Source: Procambarus clarkii
Taxonomy: Eukaryota > Arthropoda > Malacostraca > Decapoda > Cambaridae
DNA: 64,000 bases
Assembly: GCF_040958095.1 (NCBI RefSeq)
Contig: NC_091188.1
Span: 35,689,685-35,753,684, forward strand
Direction: 5' to 3'
This document shows positions 20,166 to 29,433 of this stretch, piece by piece. The notes beneath the pieces were generated by a model. It was given only the letters and a program-made list of their open reading frames with translations. It searched no databases and was not told the origin of the DNA. Each line of letters starts with the position of its first letter. Position 1 is the first letter of the stretch. Position numbers and translations under genes: made by a program.

Positions 20166-20715
20166 ATAAATGGCGTGGCTATAACGCCTACCCTGTCTTC
20201 AAAATCCATAATCAAAGATATATCTTCAGAGGCATATGCTAGGTTGGCAACACAAGATCTTCTCATAGAAATTTGTGTAAGGATGTATTCAGAACCTTGT
20301 ATACCACATATGTCAGACCAATCCTGGAGTATGTGGCTCCATCATGGAGTTCATACCTAGTCAATCACAAGACGAAGTAAGAGAAAATTCAGATGTATGC
20401 CATCAGACTAATCCCAAAAACTATAGATGAGTTATGATGAAAGGATGCAGGAATTAAAGCCTCACATCACTGGAAGACGGAAGAGTTAGGGAAATATGAT
20501 TACAACATACACAAGTCTCAGGGGAATTGATAAGGTAGATAAAGCCAGATAATTTAGCACAGATAGAACTCGCACGAGGGGACACAGGTGGGAACTGAGT
20601 AGTTTCCACCTGTGTCCCACAGAGACAAGTTAACAGAAACAATGTGTTCAGTGACAGGGAAGTTAACAAATCGAATGCCCTTGCATTGAATTACGAATGA
20701 ATTACGTAAATTTAT
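20166..20715 (+). mobile_element. CR1-like LINE fragment: end of RT and 3' UTR (copy C)
   Basis: Nucleotide-level match to 27240-27810 of the longer copy. Shared stretches include GGCATATGCTAG(A/G)TTGGC, then the codons for the post-RT segment (VRPILEYGAPAWSPYL in the better copy), and then the 3' segment with GGGGACACAGGTGG and CACAGAGAC. The copy is riddled with stops and indels. It lies upstream of copy A, so copies are not in a simple head-to-tail order. Confidence 0.75.
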
Positions 20716-20916
20716 AATTTATATCGCTGTCATTGGCAAGGCTGCATTAAAAACATTATATTATTGAGTGTTATTATCCATTCAGTGATGGCATAATAAC
20801 ATTATCTAGTAATAGTTAAATAAATAACAGTCACAAATTCTTAAATAAGGACGTGGAGAAATTTATTACATCAATAATAATAGAATCATAAAAACAAGCT
20901 GGGCAGCACCTTAAGG

Positions 20917-21047
20917 GGCGGCCAGGCGTCGCTGGCCTGGCCAGGCGTCGCTGGCTCGGCCAGGCGTCGCAGGCCCGGCCAGGCGTCGCTGGCCCGGCCA
21001 GGCATCGATGGCTCAGCCAGTCGTCCTGGCCTGCCCAGTCGTGCTGG
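20917..21047. repeat. 19-bp GC-rich tandem repeat, seven units
   Basis: CCAGGCGTCG or a variant starts at 20922, 20941, 20960, 20979, 20998, 21017 and 21035, giving a 19-bp period (18 for the last step). Units share CCAGGCGTCGCTGGC. The last two units are diverged (CCAGTCGT). The array is strongly GC-rich in AT-rich surroundings. No gene supported. Confidence 0.9.
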
Positions 21048-21237
21048 ATACAGACTGTACGCCAAGTTTTCTTTGAATGAACCATTGTTCAAGACGTTAT
21101 CCAATTCTCGTTTGATGTTGACTGGTCAACATATTTTTCGATGTGATCAGAGGTGAAGACAACCCTTGGGCTTGGTTATTCATCTGAAGATATGGCTGCG
21201 TGGTGAGACAAGAGCCAAAAGTGACGTTATTTTTAAG

Positions 21238-21291
21238 AGGACGGGTTGCACGAAGCGCCGGGCGAGTGTCTTACCACTGCGCCACGGAGAC
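21238..21291 (-). mobile_element. tRNA-like SINE head
   Basis: On the minus strand the segment begins GTCTCCGTGGCGCAGTGGTA and continues AGACACTCGCC. This matches a pol III box A (TGGCGCAGTGGT) inside a tRNA-like 5' half. Box B is not convincing, so it is either a diverged SINE or a tRNA relic. A functional tRNA is unlikely because the 3' half does not fold back to the 5' end. Confidence 0.45.
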
Positions 21292-21894
21292 TGCATAATC
21301 GAGAAATCGCTTCCCTCAGAATCAGATAAGTTATCTTTCCTCCTAATTTTGCAATAATAAGTGACGACATTCTCGAGTGAAGTTGGGAAAAGATTAAGCT
21401 GATAAGATTGGCCGTTATAAAGGCTGACAACAACACCAACACAAGTTGATCTTCTTAGTGAATAACATTTTCCCTTGAGTTTGTCGCTGCAGTAAACATG
21501 CATAATATATTAATCAATTAATCCTCCTAACAGTAAATAAAACGTGCAATTCATTTAACTATAATATGTTGATGAGGTGAACCTTTACAGGTGCTGGGAA
21601 AACAGCTTCCTTCTACAATCCAAGACTAATTTATAACATATTTATTGATTATCAACAACTCTAGTGTCATTTCCACTGATCGCTCAACTCAAGACTTGAA
21701 GGCTTAGTAACTGTAATTTCTTAAGCTTCAACACGACAATAATTAATTACAAAATTTAATTTTGGTTAATATTTTAGATGTTTCCATATTATTGGAGTCC
21801 AATCCCCTTCTAGTCATAATAAATCTCTGACAGAGGATTTTTCCACAGAGGCAGACTCCATATACAATTAAATACGTATGTATGATAGAACCCA
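21292..21894. other. AT-rich non-coding stretch, no gene recognised
   Basis: No frame above about 110 codons and none with recognisable motifs. No tandem repeats. Nothing to annotate beyond its position between a SINE-like head and the CR1-like 3' end. Confidence 0.6.
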
Positions 21895-22085
21895 ACATGC
21901 ATAGAATCTGTACAGCATTTGATTGGCAGATGAAAGGTGGGATCAACGAGCCGAAGCTGAACCCAGACAGGGAAACCTAGATATATACACAATCTCCACC
22001 ACTACCCTGCCCACATACAATCTCTCACCACCTCCCCACCCACACACACAGTCTCCCACGACCTCCCCGCCCACACACAAGAGAT
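21895..22085 (+). mobile_element. CR1-like LINE 3' terminus with CCACC-type tandem tail
   Basis: 21899-21985 (AATCTGTACAGCATTTGATT, then GGGATCAACGAGCC) resembles the 3' end at 27880-27950 of the longer copy (TGTACATCAGTTGATTGACG, GGGACCAAAGAGCC). Both are followed by a C-rich short tandem of about 27 bp per unit built from CACCACCTCCCCACCCACAC (21990-22080 and 27955-28025). A short 3' repeat is the usual terminus of CR1-clade elements. Here it abuts the endonuclease region of copy A, so two elements or fragments are joined. Confidence 0.6.
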
Positions 22086-23717
22086 GGTTATTCCAGGCTG
22101 CGAGGGGGTTCAGAGACTTTATAAGAGGTACCATGACGATGGGAGGATCAAGAGTAGTAGTAGTAGCAGTGATATATGACCCACCACCAAGTGACAGAAG
22201 ACCCAGGCAAGAGTACGACAGAAACAACATGACGGTTAACCCCATAATTGAGAGAGCAGCCGCTGCTGCCTGCAGCAATCGATCCCATCTACTCATCATG
22301 AGGGACTTCAATCACGGAAGGATAGACTGGGAAAACAAGGAACTGCGTGGAGGTGTGTAAACATGTGAAGCTAAACTGTTGGAAGTGGCAACAAGAAACT
22401 TTTTAAGCCAGCATGTCAGAGAAGCCACAAGAAAGACAGGCAATGATGAACCAGCGAGACTCGACCTAGTATTCACTCTGAACGATTCAGACATATCAAA
22501 CCGTCAGACGAAACCGACTCAATCGGTTTCGAAGCCCCCGTGGGAATGAGTGATCACAGTGTACTGATGTTTGAGTACCTGGTCGAAGTAGCGTAAAGGT
22601 ACTCAAGGAAAGGCCCACAAAACACAAGGCTGGCATTCCGGAAGGGAAACTTTGAGGAGATAAGGAAATTTCTAACAGATATAGCTTGGGAAACAGAGCT
22701 TAGAGGAAAGACGGCTCAAGACATGATGGATTACATCACTCAGAAGTGTAAGGAGGCAACAGACAAGTTTGTCCCAGTCCAAAAGGAAAAAAAATGCAGA
22801 CAAGAAACCCATGGTTTAATCAAAGATGTAAACAAGCAAAACAATTATGTAAAAGGATGTGGAGAAGCTATAGAAATATCAGGGCATTAGAGAGCAGAGA
22901 TAGATACCAGAGTCCTCAGAATAAATACGTCAGGGTGAGATGAGAGACAGAGCAACAATATGAAAACGACATAGCGAGCAAGGCAAAGGCTCAACCTAAG
23001 TTGCTGCACAGCCACATCAGGAGAAAAACGACAGCGAAGGAACAGGTAATGAAATTGAGGGTAGGGGCAGACAGATTCACTACAAACGACAAGGAGGTAT
23101 GCAAAGAACTCAATAAGAAGTTCCAGTAGGTGTTCACAGTAGAGCAAGGAGAAGTCCCAGAGATAGGAGAGGGAATATGTAACCAGACACCACTAGAGGA
23201 GTTTGTGATTACCAGTGGGGAGGTGAGGAAGCATCTGCTAGAACTGGATGTGACAAAGGCTGTAGGCCTGGATGGAATCTTACCATGGATACTAAAGGAA
23301 GGAGCAGAAGCTCTGTGCCTGCCACTATCCATGGTGTACAGCAAATCACTGGTAACAGGTGAACTGCCAAAAATTTGGAAGATGGCAAATGTTGTCCCAG
23401 TATACAAGAATGGTCATAGGCAGGAGGCACTGAACTACAGACCAGTGTCCCTAACTTGCATACCATGCATGATGATGGAGAAGATTGTGCGAAACACCTA
23501 GTGGAACATCTGGAGCGAAAGAACTTTGTAACACAACAGCAGCATGGTTTCAGGGATGGCAAATCATGCCTCACAGGATTAACTGAACTCTATGACCAGG
23601 CAACACATATCAGGCCAGATAAGGGAGGCCTGGGCAGACTGCATTTTTCTGGATTGGCAGAAAGCCTTTGTCACAGTACCACATAAGACTAGTGCACAAG
23701 CTGGAGATGCAGGCGGG
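22086..23717 (+). pseudogene. CR1-like LINE copy A: endonuclease and N-terminal RT, truncated
   Basis: Fragments of an endonuclease-RT protein in shifting frames. The endonuclease part at 22140-22360 contains VVVVAVIYDPPPSDRRPRQ and RDFNHGRIDW (the usual GDFN, here RDFN). LDLVFTLNDSD is at about 22465, and MSDHSVLMFEY at 22540-22580 supplies the SDH motif in another frame. A linker follows at 22620-23110. RT blocks run from 23130 to 23500 (KAVGLDGILPWILKEGAEAL, WKMANVVPVYKNGHR, NYRPVSLTC) and a WQKAF block lies at about 23655. The copy stops at about 23717, where Penelope-like sequence in the opposite orientation begins. It therefore lacks the catalytic FADD box. Multiple frameshifts and stops; not functional. 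Confidence 0.85.
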
Positions 23718-23983
23718 AGCTGTGTACGTGAACGTCAAGAAAAGGAAGAAGGGAATTAGATTCCCATTCAACTTTGAAATAGATGGAAGGCGCCAGATTG
23801 TTAAGAGAGGGGCGGAAAGGCTGGAAAAGACTAAGGTTATAAGGCCATAAAGCCAAAATGTCATCAACATAGTGAAGCCAGAGAGAGAGGGACGAGAATC
23901 AATATAAGGAAAGAGAACAGTTTCGAAGTATTCCATGTAGAAATAGGCAAGAACAGGGGAGAGAGGGGGAACCCATAGCGACA
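23718..23983 (-). pseudogene. Penelope-like RT, downstream half (minus strand)
   Basis: Sense on the minus strand. It begins with VAMGSP at about 23983, then PLSPVLAYFYMEYFETVL in a shifted frame after a one-base insertion in a C run. The catalytic box HYVDDILALWP follows (YVDD codons at 23860-23871), then FKVEWES and LLPFLDV near the end at about 23720. This is the palm and beginning of the thumb of a Penelope-like reverse transcriptase. The GIY-YIG endonuclease region expected further downstream is missing. It is in the opposite orientation to the upstream half that starts two bases away at 23985. Confidence 0.8.
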
Positions 23984-23984
23984 T

Positions 23985-25173
23985 AGGTTCAATACTTCGG
24001 GTTCTCCTTTTCCTGAACATGCGCGTCGTCTTCTTCAAGAACTTATTCATGCCACCTCCTTACAAGTTGACGATGCTTTTCTAATAGGACGTCAACATCA
24101 ACGCTTTCTGTCTTCTTCTCTTCCCAGTGATCTATGCAATATCCTATTTCCCATTGCATTTGACACTGCTCACCTCTCCTCTTCCCACCACTCCTCCACA
24201 CTACACAACAAACTTCAACGCTTGATCTCCAACAGTCCTTGGGCCAAATACTCTCTCTCTGACTGTGTTACCAACCTTTCATTTTCCCCTCTTTCTAAAC
24301 ACCAGCAAGAACTTCTTGGCCTTGGTCTTTCTTTTGCTACTTCCCCTGGCCCACGCTGTGGCATTGATCTCATTAGTTCCTTTGACAGGTTTGTCAATTC
24401 TAACTCTAGTACTCTTTCGGACCTGTCCGCCTTTATAGGGGGCCTTATACCCGTTCTTGACAACTTGTTTTCTAAAAATCACCACCTTCCTCGTCGCTTC
24501 CAGCTTGCCCTTGCCTCCCTGAAATCTAACAACTCTATTCTTATCCTTCCTTCCGACAAAGGCAATACGGTGGTTGTCCTTGACCGTGAGGACTACCTCC
24601 GAGAAGCAGATGTCTTGCTCTTTGACTCCCGCACATATGCCGCTCTGACTTCTAACCCTTTGGATCGGCTTAAAACTTCCTTTAATCACAAACTAAGACA
24701 GCTCTCTAGTCTTTGTCCTCCTGACTTCGATCTCATTAAACGTTTACGTGTCATCTGCCCTTCTCTTCCTTATTTCTATGGTCTACCTAAGACTCATAAA
24801 CCTGGTGTTCCTCTTCGTCCTATCGTTTCTTCACAGGACTCTGTTGGCTATACTCTGTCCTGCTGGATCGTTAAAACTCTGACGCCTTACCTTGGCACTT
24901 TTTCCCCTGCCCACCTTCGTCACTCTCAGGACTTCATAGAAAGACTGCACCTGCAGCCCTCCTGTAAGATGCTTAGTCTTGATGTCGACTCTCTGTTCAC
25001 TAATGTTCCCCTCGATGACGTTCTCTCTTTCCTTAGACAGAGGGTGACTCCCGGTTCCCACTGACGTTTTTCTCGAACTCATTAGACTCTGTGTTGACTC
25101 TAACTCTTTTTCTTTCAATTGTAAATATTACACTCAAACTTTCGGTGTCGCTATGGGTTCCCCTCTCTCCCCT
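23985..25173 (+). pseudogene. Penelope-like RT, upstream half (plus strand)
   Basis: Open plus-strand frame from about 23988 to 25064 with no ATG at its start. It shows the N-terminal helical region (PEHARRLLQELIHA, QVDDAFLIGRQHQ), then ILILPSDKGNTVVVLDREDY (about 24535-24600), FYGLPKTHKPG and LRPIVSS (about 24775-24830), and LDVDSLFTNVPLDDVLSFL (about 24980-25035), which carries the first catalytic Asp. All are signature blocks of Penelope-like RTs. A one-base phase change near 25050 precedes VFLELIRLCVDSN and YYTQTFGVAMGSPLSP, which ends at 25173. About 27 bp around VAMGSPLSP are present at both breakpoints, here and at 23956-23983 on the other strand. Confidence 0.85.
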
Positions 25174-25239
25174 TGGAGAGAGCGGTCCTAAATCCTAAAC
25201 CCAATCCTAAACTGCAGGATTGGAGTTCTGATGAAATGG

Positions 25240-27949
25240 AAATTCCGGGCTGAGATAAGTTCAGAGATTACATAACAGGAACTATGACAATGGGAGGACC
25301 TAAGATAATAGCAGCAGTCATTTACAACCCTTCACTAAATGACAGAAGACCCAGACAGGAGTTTGATAGGAACAACATGGCATCCAATAATATAATAGAG
25401 AGAGCAGCTTCAGTTACCTGCAGGAATGGCTCAAGACTCTTAATCTTGGGCGATTTCAACCATGCAAAGATAGACTGGGAGAAAGGGTACCCACATGGAG
25501 AGCTAAACTTTTGGAAGTGGCAGGAAGGTACTTTCTGAGCGAACATGTCAGGGAACCCACAAGAATGAGAAGCAATGACAAACCAGCTAGACTCTACCTG
25601 ATATTCACCTTGAATGAGTCAGAAATGAGGTAAGTCAGATTTGAAGCCCCCATAGGAATGAGTGAATGAGTGTATTGACATTTGAGTATCTGGTAGAGAT
25701 AGGGATAACCTATCCAAGGATGGGATTGGAAGGGAAAACACTAAATTACCAAAGAGGAAAATATGACGAGATGAGGAACTTCCTAATGGGAATACCATGG
25801 GAAACAGAACTCAGAGAGAAAACTGTACAGGGTATAATGGACTATGTTACCCAGAAGTGTCTGGAAGCTGCAGGCAGGGCTATCCCGGCCCAAAAGGAAA
25901 AAAAACGAAAAGCAACAGAAGAATCCATGGTTCAATTAGGAATGTAAGGTAACGAAGCAATTGAGTACAAGAACATGGAGAAACTACGGGAATGACAGAA
26001 CACCAGAGAGCAGGGAGAGATACCAGAGAGCAAGAAAGGAGTATATCAGAGTGAGGAGAGAAGCAGAGAGACAGTATGAAAATGACATTGCGAGTAAAGC
26101 TAAGACCCAACCAAAACTGCTCTACAGCCACATCAAGAGGAAAGCAACAGTGAAGGAAAAAGTGATGAAACTGAGAAAAGGGGAGAACAGATACACAGAG
26201 AATGATAAGGAGTTGTGTGAAGAACTCAACAAGAGATTCCAGGAGGTCTTCACAATAGAACAAGAACCCCCCTGCACTAAATGAGGACGAGGCAAACCAA
26301 GCAACCTTGGAGGAATTTGACCTCACTAATGATGAGGTCAAAAGGAATCTGTTGGAGCTGAATGTGAAAAAGGTTGTTGGGCTTGACAGAATCTCACCGT
26401 GGGTACTAAAAGAAGTTGCAGAAACACCTTATGTGCCATTCTCTATGATGTATAACAGGTCACTGGAAACAGTAGACCTATCGGAAAGCTGGAAGACAGC
26501 TAATGTAGTCCCAATATACAAAAAGGGTGACAGGCAAGAGGCACTGAACTGCAGGTCAGTTTTCCTAACTTGTATACTATGCAAGGTGATAGAGAAGATC
26601 GTGAGGAAAAGGCTTGTAGAGCATCTGGAGGGAAATAGCTTTGTAACACACCACCAGCATGGGTTCAGAGATGGTAAATCGTGCCTCACAGGTTTAATAG
26701 AATTTTATGACCAAGCAGCAAAAATTATTCAAGAAAGAGAAGGTGGGTAGACTGCATTTATCAGAAAGTCTTTGACACAGTACCACATAAAAGGCTGTTA
26801 CAAAACTTGGAGCAACTGGCTGGAGTAAAAGGTAAGGTGCTCCAGTGGATAAGAGTGTATCTAAGCAACAGGTAACAGATAGTAACTGTGAGGGGGAAGA
26901 CATCAGAGTGGCGAGATGTCACTAGCAGAGTCTCACAGGACTCTGTACTTGGACCCATCCTGTTTCTAATATATGTAAACGATCTTCCAGAGGGTATAGA
27001 CTCATTCCTCTCAATGTTTGCTGATGATACAAAAATTATGAGAAGAATCAAGACAGATGAAGATAGACAAAGACTACAGGACGACCTGGACAATCTGGTG
27101 GAATGGTCTAGAAAATGGCTACTAACGTTCAACTCATGAAAGTGTAAAGTAATGAAATTAGGCAAAGGGAGCAGAAGGCTGAACACAAGGTACCATCTGG
27201 GAGGTGAAATCCTGCAAGAGTTAAATAGAGAGAAAGATCTGGGGGTTGCTATCACACAGATCCTGTCCTCAGAGGCCCACATCAAAAGGATATCATCAGC
27301 GGCATATGCTAGATTGGCCAACACAAGAACTGACTTTAGAAACTTGTCTAAGGAATCGTTCAGGACCCTGCATAGAATTTTTGTCAGACCCATCCTGGAA
27401 TATGGAGCTCCAGCCTGGAGTCCATACCTAGTTAAACACAAGACGAAGTTAGAGAAGATTCAGAGGTATTCCTGGTTGAAGACCTGGCCGCGGGGACGCT
27501 AAGCCCCGAAACCATCTCAAAGTAACCTCAAGGTATGCCACCCGACTCGTCCCGGAACTGAGAGGTATGAGCTACGAGGAAAGGCTAAGGGAGTTGTACC
27601 CCACGTCCCTTGAAAACAGAAGAGTAAGGGGAGACACGATAACCACCTACAAACCTCTCAGGGAAATTGACAGGGTTAACAAAGACAAACTCTTCAGCAC
27701 GGGTAGAACATGAACAAGGGGACACAGGTGGAAAATTAGGACCCAAATGAGCCACAGAGACGTTAGAAAGAATGTTTTCAGTGTCAGAGAAGTTAATAAT
27801 TGGAATGCATTAAGCAGTTATGTGGTGGAGGCAGACTTCATACACATTTTCAAATGTAGATTTGATAAGAGCCCAGTAGGCTCAGGAATATGTACATCAG
27901 TTGATTGACGGTTGAGAGACAGGACCAAAGAGCCAAAGATTGTGAGAAC
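25240..27949 (+). pseudogene. CR1-like LINE copy B: endonuclease, full RT region and 3' UTR
   Basis: More complete relative of copy A, in several frames. The endonuclease has KIIAAVIYNPSLNDRRPRQ and ILGDFNHAKIDWE (25440-25490) and IFTLNESE near 25600. The linker at 25700-26280 contains ASKAKTQPKLLYSHIKRKA. RT blocks are VVGLDRISPWVLKEV (26370-26415), WKTANVVPIYKKGDRQEA (26490-26545), HQHGFRDGKSCLTGL (about 26655), SVLGPILFLIYVNDLP (26945-26990) and the catalytic FADDTKI (27018-27038). The post-RT region RPILEYGAPAWSPYL is at 27386-27430. A 3' UTR runs to about 27949. Stops and frameshifts separate the frames (for example at 25538, 25947, 26284, 26750 and 27139), so the copy is dead. Without its endonuclease N-terminus it is 5'-truncated. 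The RT would copy element RNA at nicked chromosomal DNA. Confidence 0.88.
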
Positions 27950-28025
27950 AATCGCCCACCACATCCCCGCCCATACAAAATCCACCACCTCCCTACCCAC
28001 ACACAATCCACCCAGTACTATCTCC
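27950..28025 (+). repeat. C-rich short tandem at the CR1-like 3' end
   Basis: About three units built from CCACCACCTCCCTACCCACA, matching 21990-22080. It probably marks the true 3' terminus of the LINE family. Confidence 0.6.
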
Positions 28026-28301
28026 ATGCCTTGGTTACCTTAATTACTGTGGCTTGAAGGATACATATCTCCACGCCCCACTCACTGATAACGGCCCAAT
28101 TAATCCCCCACACAGTCACCCCCCTCCCCCATACCCCACATCACCCCCCCCTCCCATCCACTAGTACACAGCACAATCATGGTGCAACAACAACAGCAGC
28201 GTTGCCAAACCACAGATCTATAGCTCTCGTCTGCTCAGGAACATAATTTATCAAAAATTAACTTAATGCAAATAAATGTCTTAACCATTATTAACTCTTA
28301 A
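28026..28301. other. C-rich then AT-rich linker, no gene
   Basis: Includes a polypyrimidine-like CCCCCCTCCCCCATACCCCA near 28120, a CAACAACAACAGCAGCG stretch at about 28186, and AT-rich sequence to 28301. No frame supported. Confidence 0.5.
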
Positions 28302-28466
28302 AAATTTAGTAATTTACAAACTGTTACATTGACCTATACACTGGGAGGACATCAAGATGTGGCACCTGCGAGGCCCTCCACATATAACACAGGGGACGAT
28401 GCTTCTCTCAGTCTCCAGGATCACGACGGAGTGAGCGGTCACAGAGCGGTCCTCGTCCTTGCTAGC
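28302..28466 (+). other. Possible coding exon ending at a GTGAGT donor
   Basis: Frame open from after a TAA at 28299-28301 to 28466, where GCTAGC is followed by GTGAGTATG, a good 5' splice-site match falling exactly between codons (phase 0). The translated part (GGHQDVAPARPSTYNTGDD, SLQDHDGVSGHRAVLVLAS) has balanced, non-repetitive composition, unlike the flanks. The frame could only continue into the satellite if unspliced. No convincing acceptor was found: AATTTAG at about 28303-28309 is weak. I do not recognise a family. It is short enough to be chance. Confidence 0.3.
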
Positions 28467-28499
28467 GTGAGTATGATCAGGAGGCTACTGGAGTCATTA

Positions 28500-29433
28500 T
28501 TATGTACACCATACTCTTCCTGTGAGTAATAGTGGTCACCATACTCTTCCTGTGAGTAATAGTGGTCACCATACTCTTCCTGTGAGTAATATTGGTCACC
28601 ATACTCTTCCTGTGAGCAATAGTGGGCACCATTCTCTTCCTGTGAGCAATAGTGGGCACCATACTTTTCCTGTCAGTAATAGTGGTCACCATACTCTTTC
28701 TGTGAGCAATAGTAGCCACCATACTCTTTACTGTGAGTAATACTAGTCACCATACTCTTCCAGTGAGTAATAGTGGTCACCATACTCTTCCTGTGAGTAA
28801 TAGTGGTCACCATACTCTTCCTGTGAGTAATAGTGGTCACCATACTCTTCCTGTGAGCAATAGTGGTCACCATACTCTTCATGTGAGTAATAGTGGTCAC
28901 CATACTCTTCCTGTGAGCAATAGTAGCCACCATACTCTTTACTGTGAGTAATAGTAGTCACCATACTCTTCCTGTGAGTAATAGTGGTCACCATACTCTT
29001 CCTGTGAGCAATAGTGGTCACCATACTCTTCCTGTGAGTAATAAATGTAACCATACTCTTCCTGTGAGCAATATTGGTCACCATACTCTTCCTGTGAGCA
29101 ATAGTGGGCACCATTCTCTTCCTGTGAGCAATAGTGGGCACCATACTTTTCCTGTGAGTAATAGTGGTCACCATACTCTTTCTGTGAGCAATAGTAGCCA
29201 CCATACTCTTTACTGTGAGTAATAGTAGTCACCATACTCTTCCAGTGAGTAATAGTGGTCACCATACTCTTCCTGTGAGTAATAGTGGTCACCATACTCT
29301 TCCTGTGAGTAATAGTGGTCACCATACTCTTCCTGTGAGCAATAGTGGTCACCATACTCTTCATGTGAGTAATAGTGGTCACCATACTCTTCCTGTGAGC
29401 AATAGTAGCCACCATACTCTTTACTGTGAGTAA
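28500..29433. repeat. Satellite block 1: 482-bp higher-order repeat, two copies
   Basis: 31-bp marker units (ACTCTTTACTGTGAGTAA) end at 28740, 28951, 29222 and 29433, so intervals are 211, 271 and 211 bp. The second 482 bp (28952-29433) repeat the preceding segment, which is slightly shortened at its left end where the array starts. Confidence 0.85.

Noticed and set aside
21238-21291. Functional tRNA gene on the minus strand
   Set aside because: Only a box-A-like half is present; no anticodon stem or T arm can be paired, so a SINE relic is likelier.
21180-21503. Minus-strand 107-codon frame
   Set aside because: Overlaps the SINE-like head and has no recognisable motif; frames of this length are expected by chance.
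23718-25173. Penelope-like element as a simple nested insertion inside one CR1-like copy
   Set aside because: The LINE sequence after the insert restarts at the endonuclease region instead of continuing the interrupted RT, so the flanks are two different copies.
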